Positions 59,391 to 64,000 of a DNA stretch of 64,000 nt are shown here, piece after piece. The stretch lies in contig JAHECS010000003.1 in the NCBI GenBank assembly GCA_024641635.1, positions 62,001 through 126,000 on the forward strand, given 5' to 3'. The notes under the pieces were generated by a model, which searched no databases, was not told where the DNA came from, and worked only from the letters and a program-made list of their open reading frames with translations. The position numbers were made by a program, and so were the translations under genes. The number at the start of each line of letters is the position of its first letter. The stretch's first letter is position 1. This DNA comes from Actinomycetes bacterium (GTDB lineage: Bacteria > Actinomycetota > Actinomycetes > S36-B12).

Positions 59391-60290
59391 ATGTTGTCCC
59401 TGGCGTCCCTCGCTGCACTGGCGGGGGCTCACGGCGACGCTCTCGGCCACGCCACTGGTCCCCTCCGCATCGCGGAGCGGACGTTCGACGTCGACACACG
59501 ACCGGTGATCATGGGAACGGTCAACCTGTCTCGTGATTCGACGTACCGCGAGAGCGTCGCCGTCTCCGCGGACTCGGCGGTGAGGAAGGCCCGGGTCATG
59601 GCCGCATCGGGGGCCGACGTCGTCGACTTCGGTGCCGAATCCAGTACAGCGCGCGCGGCTCGGGCCGACGCTGCCACCCAGATCCGCTCGCTGATCCCCG
59701 TGATCGAGAGGGTCGTCAAGGACGACATCCTCGTCTCCGTCGAGACCTACGAGCCGGCGGTCGTCGAGGCGGCACTCGCCGCGGGTGCGAGTGTCCTCAA
59801 CATGACGGGAGTGCAGCACGAGGATCACATGCTGGACCTGGCGGCCGAGGCTGGCGCCACGGTCATCCTGTGCTACGCCGGCGGAGCCAACGTCCGCGAG
59901 ATCGTCGACCTGCCCATCGATGGGGACCCCGTGCCGGGGCTGATCGAGCACTTCACCGCGCGCATCGACCACGCCCGCTCCCGGGGTGTGGATCGCATCG
60001 TCATCGATCCCGGGATGGGCTTCTACTACGGCAACCTGACGGCCCCGGACGTCCGGGCCCGTCACCAGGCGCGGGTGATCCTCAACGGATTCCGCCTGCG
60101 CACGCTGGGCGTCCCGCTGTGCAACGCACTCCCGCACGCCTTCGACCTCTTCGAGGAGGAGTTCCGCACAGCGGAGGCGTTCTACGCGGTCCTCGCGATG
60201 CTCGGCGGCACCGGAGTCCTCCGGACCCACGAGGTTCCGAGGGTGCGAGCGGTGGTCAGCGCGATGGAGTCACTGTCCGTCGAGGCGTGA
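59391..60290 (+). CDS. Divergent dihydropteroate synthase-like (pterin-binding fold) protein
   Basis: The 299-residue TIM-barrel protein keeps the DHPS skeleton: RPVIMGTVNLSRDS near residue 38, GADVVDFGAESSTA near 74, ILVSVETYEP near 113, SVLNMTG near 134, DPGMGFYYG and a final LRTHEVPRV. Key DHPS features differ. The ESTRP loop is ESSTA, SVDT is SVET, the Asn-Asp pair is Asn-Met, and the lysine after DPGxGF is replaced. It is therefore probably not the folate enzyme. TAGACT at 59379-59384 suggests a leaderless mRNA. Confidence 0.75.
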   Translation: MLSLASLAALAGAHGDALGHATGPLRIAERTFDVDTRPVIMGTVNLSRDSTYRESVAVSADSAVRKARVMAASGADVVDFGAESSTARAARADAATQIRSLIPVIERVVKDDILVSVETYEPAVVEAALAAGASVLNMTGVQHEDHMLDLAAEAGATVILCYAGGANVREIVDLPIDGDPVPGLIEHFTARIDHARSRGVDRIVIDPGMGFYYGNLTAPDVRARHQARVILNGFRLRTLGVPLCNALPHAFDLFEEEFRTAEAFYAVLAMLGGTGVLRTHEVPRVRAVVSAMESLSVEA

Positions 60291-60307
60291 CACCCCGTCG
60301 CCGGAAC

Positions 60308-61957
60308 TCACCTGCGGACGAGGATGGGCTTGGTCATCGTCGCGACCGCGTAGGTGGACGCCTGATCGGTGCTCGGGGTGTAGACGGCCTTGAGCACGTA
60401 CGATCCCGGCGCCACTCGGTACCGCATCCGCCACAGCCGCGTGGCCTTGCCCGTTGCCTTCACCGATCGAGCCTTGGCGATCACCTTGACCTCGACGCCG
60501 GTGGCCGAGACCAGGCTGATGCGTACCCGCCCGCGGACGGCGGCATCGCTGAACCTGACGGTGTAGCGACGAACGGTCCCGCGCTTGACCCGCTTGGGCC
60601 CGGTGAGCTTCGCCGTGACACCGGCGGCGACGGTGACCGTCTGGCCGCCCGACACGGCGGGCGGGGGCGGCGTCGGCGGCAGTCCGTCGATCGCCTGGAC
60701 GTTGCTGGCCGCCGCTGACGCGGACGTGCCGTTGAGATTGATCGCCTTGACGAGCACGCGCATCCGCTTGCCTGCGTCGTCGGAGGTGATGACGTACGAG
60801 GACGCCGTCGCGTTGGCGATGTCGCTGCACGACGACGCGTCCGCGGTCTCGCAGCGCTGCCACTGGTAGGTGTAGCTCGTGGGCAGCCACGACCAGGTTC
60901 CGTTCGTGACAGTCAGGGTCTGCCCCACCGCCGTGCTCGTCCCTGTGATGGCTGCGGGTCCCGTCGACACCGGCACGACCCCGGTCAGGACTCGGGCGAG
61001 CCGGTTGCCGTCGGCCTGGGTGAACCAGATGTTGCCGTCGGCAGCGCTGGTGATGCCGCTGGGCGAGGACCCGGGGGTGCCGATCGCGTACGAGGAGATC
61101 GAGCCCGATGTGGTGATGCGGCCGACCCGATTGACGCCGGGCATGGTGAACCACAGGGCCTTGTCGGCCCCGGCGACGATCTGACCGGGCTTGGCTCCCG
61201 CGTACGGGAGCGCGAACTCGCCCAGGAGTCCCTTGGGCGTGATCCGGCCGATCCGGTCGCCCGCGGTCATCGTGAACCACAGGTTGCCGTCCGGTCCGGC
61301 GACGATGCCGGTCGGCTGCGAGCCGGGTGCCTGAAGCGGGTAGGTGCTGACGACGCCGGTCGGCGTGATCCGCCCGATCGCGTTGCCCTTGGTCAGGGTG
61401 AACCACAGGTTGCCGTCCGGCCCGGCAGCGATACCCGTCGGCCCGGAGTCCTTGGCCAGCGAGAACTCGGTGATCGACCCAGCGGTGGAGATGCGCGCGA
61501 CGCGGTCGGCGGCGAACTGCGTGAACCAGAGGTTGCCGTCCTGCCCGCTGGCGATGCCCCGGGGCTTGGCGTCCTTGGTCGGCAGCGGATAGCCGGCAAC
61601 GGCTCCGGTGGCGGGCGTGACGGCGCTGACCTCGTTGCTTGTCTCCTCGGTCATCCACATCCGCTTGTCCGACCCCAGCGCGATGGCCGTCGGGCCGGGG
61701 TTGCTGGACCCGCCCTTGAGCACGGTCGAGATCTTTCCGTCGAGGCCCGCCTTGCTGAGCAGAGCGCTCCCGCCCTGAGTGATCCACAGCGTGCCGTCGG
61801 CCGCGGACGCGAGAGCGCCGGGTGCCGAAGCGGCGTCCGGGAACGTGAATTCGGTGATGTCGCCGGTGGCTGCTGAGGCGGGCGGCGCCACGAGGAGCAT
61901 CGAGCCGATGAGGCCGGAGACGAGGAGGGCGGACGGGACGGAACGTGCGAAACGCAT
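60308..61957 (-). CDS. Secreted Vgb-like seven-bladed beta-propeller protein
   Basis: The 549-residue protein has a signal peptide (VPSALLVSGLIGSMLLVAPPASA). Seven propeller repeats of about 42 residues follow, marked by DGTLWIT, DKRMWMT, DGNLWFT (three times), DKALWFT and DGNIWFT. An Ig-like domain (GTWSWLPTSYTYQWQRCETADASSC) and a C-terminal beta domain come last. The propeller resembles streptogramin lyase Vgb, but the whole protein contains no histidine, so Vgb-type catalysis is not supported. It is probably a binding or structural exoprotein. Confidence 0.82.
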   Translation of the reverse strand: MRFARSVPSALLVSGLIGSMLLVAPPASAATGDITEFTFPDAASAPGALASAADGTLWITQGGSALLSKAGLDGKISTVLKGGSSNPGPTAIALGSDKRMWMTEETSNEVSAVTPATGAVAGYPLPTKDAKPRGIASGQDGNLWFTQFAADRVARISTAGSITEFSLAKDSGPTGIAAGPDGNLWFTLTKGNAIGRITPTGVVSTYPLQAPGSQPTGIVAGPDGNLWFTMTAGDRIGRITPKGLLGEFALPYAGAKPGQIVAGADKALWFTMPGVNRVGRITTSGSISSYAIGTPGSSPSGITSAADGNIWFTQADGNRLARVLTGVVPVSTGPAAITGTSTAVGQTLTVTNGTWSWLPTSYTYQWQRCETADASSCSDIANATASSYVITSDDAGKRMRVLVKAINLNGTSASAAASNVQAIDGLPPTPPPPAVSGGQTVTVAAGVTAKLTGPKRVKRGTVRRYTVRFSDAAVRGRVRISLVSATGVEVKVIAKARSVKATGKATRLWRMRYRVAPGSYVLKAVYTPSTDQASTYAVATMTKPILVRR

Positions 61958-62078
61958 GGTGAAGGACTCCAGGCATGTCGGGGGAAGTACCTCCATGCTG
62001 GGCCAATCCGCCCGCCGAGCGTGGGAACGACGGGTTGCAGGCGTGTCGTACCGTGACGGTCGGGTACGCCTCAGTCGC

Positions 62079-63230
62079 TCAGCCGTGGGGCTGCTCGGCT
62101 CGCCCGCTGGCCTGCGAGCGCAGGGCGGCGTCGAAGACACGATGGGCGTCCAGGGCCTCTCCGACCGTGGCCGTCCCGAAGCGGTTCCCCAGGGCGCCGG
62201 CCCGCTCGGCGAGGTAGGAGGCCCACATCTGCATCAGTGCGTCGGAGAAGCCGAACTCGAAGATCCCACCCGAGATGGTCGGCCAGGACGACAGGTTTCC
62301 GGGCTGGACCTCCTCCCACACCTGTTCGCCGTCGCGCAGAGCGAACCTCTGCATCGTGGCGGGTGTCCTCGTGCTGAACCGCACGCCTCCGTCCATGCCC
62401 AGCGCCTCGAAGGACCACGAGTTCATCTGGCCAGGGGCGATCCGGCGCGTCTCCCACAGCATCGTGAATCGCCGGTCCTCTGGCGACGGCCCACCCGGGA
62501 CCCGGCAGGCCAGCAGGGCGTTGTCCCAGGTGTCGCACGGCACGGCGGCTCCGTCCGGACCTGGTCGTTCCGTCACGACGTTGTCGAGGAGCGCATAGAC
62601 CGACTCGGGCCGGAAGCCCAGTCGCAGGGGGACATGCGCAACGTGCACGCCCAGGTCGCCCATGACGCCGATCTCACCGCAGGTCTCCACGCGCCGCTTC
62701 CAGTTGATCGACTTGGTGCGGTCGATGTCCGACGAGTGCGCGAACTGCGACCGGACCTCGAGGATGTCTCCCAGGGCGCCGGAGGACACGTACGAGAAGG
62801 CTCGCAGGGCGCCGGGGAAGAACGGGAACTCGCTGGAGACGCGCACGAAGCTCGACGAGCCGTCCACCGCGGCGGCGATCCGCGCAGCGGCGGGCAGGTC
62901 GATCCCGAACGGCTTCTCGCCGAGGAAGTCCCGTCCGGCACCTGCCGCGGCGATGTAGAGCTCCTCGTGCAGGTCATGCGGCACCGCGAGGTACAGAACG
63001 TCGATGCGGTCGTCCTCGACGAGCGGGCGCCAGTCCTCGGCGAACGTCTCGACGGTCGACACCCGTCGGAACCACTCACGGGCTGCGGGGTTGGGGTCGG
63101 CCACGGCCACGATCTCGGGAGCCGACGGATGGTCGACGAGCTGGGACCAGCGCCCGCACACCGCTGCGAGCTCGCGTCCCATGAGCCCGCACCCGACGAC
63201 GCCGATGCGGACCGGCGCCACCGAGCTCAT
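62079..63230 (-). CDS. Gfo/Idh/MocA family oxidoreductase (sugar or inositol catabolism)
   Basis: The 383-residue protein has the Rossmann motif IGVVGCGLMGRELAAVCG, the catalytic FLGEKPFGIDLPAAARI, and VRVSSEFPFFPGALRAFSY. GEIGVMGDLGVHVAHVPLRLGF contains the conserved Asp and His. Its start overlaps the stop of the aldolase gene (ATGA), so they share an operon. In actinobacterial inositol clusters, proteins of this type lie beside such an aldolase. The substrate is inferred as inositol-related. Confidence 0.82.
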   Translation of the reverse strand: MSSVAPVRIGVVGCGLMGRELAAVCGRWSQLVDHPSAPEIVAVADPNPAAREWFRRVSTVETFAEDWRPLVEDDRIDVLYLAVPHDLHEELYIAAAGAGRDFLGEKPFGIDLPAAARIAAAVDGSSSFVRVSSEFPFFPGALRAFSYVSSGALGDILEVRSQFAHSSDIDRTKSINWKRRVETCGEIGVMGDLGVHVAHVPLRLGFRPESVYALLDNVVTERPGPDGAAVPCDTWDNALLACRVPGGPSPEDRRFTMLWETRRIAPGQMNSWSFEALGMDGGVRFSTRTPATMQRFALRDGEQVWEEVQPGNLSSWPTISGGIFEFGFSDALMQMWASYLAERAGALGNRFGTATVGEALDAHRVFDAALRSQASGRAEQPHG

Positions 63231-64000
63231 GCCGTGCCGGCCAGGACCGCTGCCGCCGTCCCTGCGTCCGCGCCGTCGTGCAGCATCGACATGAGGGCGC
63301 GCGTCATCCCGGCGGGATTGGGGTGCTGGATGATGTTGCGGCCGTAGACGATTCCAGCTGCCCCCTGCTCGAGCACCACCTGCGTGCGTCGCAGCAGTTC
63401 GTCGTCCTCGACGCGACCGCCACCACGGACGAGGACGGGGATGCCCGAGGCGGTCTGGATGACCTCGTGGTACTGGCTGGCGTCGTCGCAGGGGTCGGCC
63501 TTGATCACGTCGGCACCGAGCTCCACCGCCTGCCGCACCACCGGAATGATCCGGTCGAGGTCGCCGTTCACCTCGTAGCCGCCGGTGGCGCTCTCCTTCA
63601 TGACCAGGGGCTCGACCATCAGCGGCATGCCATACCGCTCACAGTCCACCTTCGCGTTCAGCACGGCCCGCAGGCAGGCCTCGCGGACCTGCGGGCGGCC
63701 GGGGAGCTCGAACAGGTTGACCACGACGCAGGCAGCGTCGAGCTTGACCCCGGCCAGGCCGGGGCTGGGCAGGGTGAGGTCGTACATGTGGTCGGGGAGC
63801 GGGGCCCCGTACACGTTGGCCACGTCGGTGCGCAGCACCAGCGCCGGTCGCTCTCGGCCGCCCTGCTGCTGCAGCAGCCGGGCCTGACCGATCGTGAGCT
63901 GGATCGCGTCGGGTCGGGCGGCCACGAGCGTGCTCACCGCGGCGGGCAGGTCCTCGATGCCTTGGAGGAAGGACTTCTCCCCGAAGAAGCCGTGGTCGAC
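63227..64000 (-). CDS. DhnA-type class I aldolase family protein (5' end beyond window)
   Basis: The visible 257 residues are in frame from the window edge: VDHGFFGEKSFLQGIEDLPAA, continuing ...AIQLTIGQARLLQQQ. They contain YGMPLMVEPL, GADVIKADPCDDASQYHEVI with the Schiff-base lysine, and the phosphate-binding end IPVLVRGGGRVEDDELLRRT, AAGIVYGRNIIQHPNP. Related proteins occur in actinobacterial inositol catabolic clusters. The start codon is outside the window. Confidence 0.82.
   Translation of the reverse strand, partial: VDHGFFGEKSFLQGIEDLPAAVSTLVAARPDAIQLTIGQARLLQQQGGRERPALVLRTDVANVYGAPLPDHMYDLTLPSPGLAGVKLDAACVVVNLFELPGRPQVREACLRAVLNAKVDCERYGMPLMVEPLVMKESATGGYEVNGDLDRIIPVVRQAVELGADVIKADPCDDASQYHEVIQTASGIPVLVRGGGRVEDDELLRRTQVVLEQGAAGIVYGRNIIQHPNPAGMTRALMSMLHDGADAGTAAAVLAGTA

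Noticed and set aside
60270-62006. 578-codon minus-strand frame overlapping the propeller gene
   Set aside because: It is the same strand in another frame. The propeller frame shows a signal peptide and repeated DGNLWFT motifs, while this frame is Arg/His-rich noise.

Overview
The window is a GC-rich chromosomal segment from an actinobacterium (Actinomycetota) spanning the replication origin. Evidence: the gene order recF-dnaN-oriC-dnaA-rpmH-rnpA-yidD-yidC-jag-rsmG-parA-parB; actinobacterial markers (a CwlM-like protein beside trxA/trxB, sigM with its anti-sigma factor, a MurJ-linked pseudokinase, a DUF6049-type protein, DUF5318, ino1 with PadR); GC-rich variants of the DnaA box; and frequent GTG starts. 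The block from pcnA through ino1, ponA, alr-like, femAB-like, rpsF-ssb-rpsR-rplI to dnaB lies on the same side of dnaA as rpmH. As I recall, this matches Streptomyces-like genomes rather than mycobacteria. Genus cannot be fixed from the sequence.

Layout. (1) 1-8586: origin core. recF, dnaN and dnaA read leftward; rpmH to parB read rightward. oriC (1384-1880) carries about ten DnaA-box-like 9-mers, and two parS-like sites flank rsmG. (2) 8570-20877: a mostly leftward cell-envelope and redox block: D-Ala-D-Ala ligase, PLP aminotransferase, cwlM-like, trxA, trxB, anti-sigma/sigM, pseudokinase, murJ, DUF6049-type protein and a Nudix hydrolase. (3) 20923-36875: CCA-adding enzyme, an unknown membrane protein, MFS transporter, inositol-phosphate synthase with PadR, class A PBP with a GT87-type partner, racemase-like/FemAB/xthA, and a sorted surface protein with an unusual multi-spanning sortase. 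(4) 37053-42318: ribosomal/ssb operon, three DUF805 paralogues, a low-molecular-weight phosphatase and dnaB. (5) 42364-64000: accessory region with a copper-type cluster (multicopper oxidase, sialidase-like lipoprotein, SHOCT-like protein, two-component system), oxidoreductase and class III aminotransferase, universal stress protein, a second two-component system with a GerMN lipoprotein and a P-type cation ATPase, a SigK/RskA-like pair divergent from a fasciclin gene, an esterase, a divergent DHPS-like protein, a secreted beta-propeller, and the end of a probable inositol or sugar catabolic operon.

The most informative regulatory signals are: a repeated GCATCC-N16-C(C/G)GAAG promoter in front of both the SigK-like operon and the fasciclin gene; a long inverted repeat of CTTGATC-type half sites between the multicopper oxidase and the two-component operon; a dnaA promoter whose -10 box contains the upstream ATG, which moves the DnaA start to a downstream GTG; and a small translationally coupled ORF containing parS between rsmG and parA. 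No tRNA, rRNA, CRISPR array, IS element or prophage was recognised. Apart from oriC there is no gene-free stretch longer than 300 bases.
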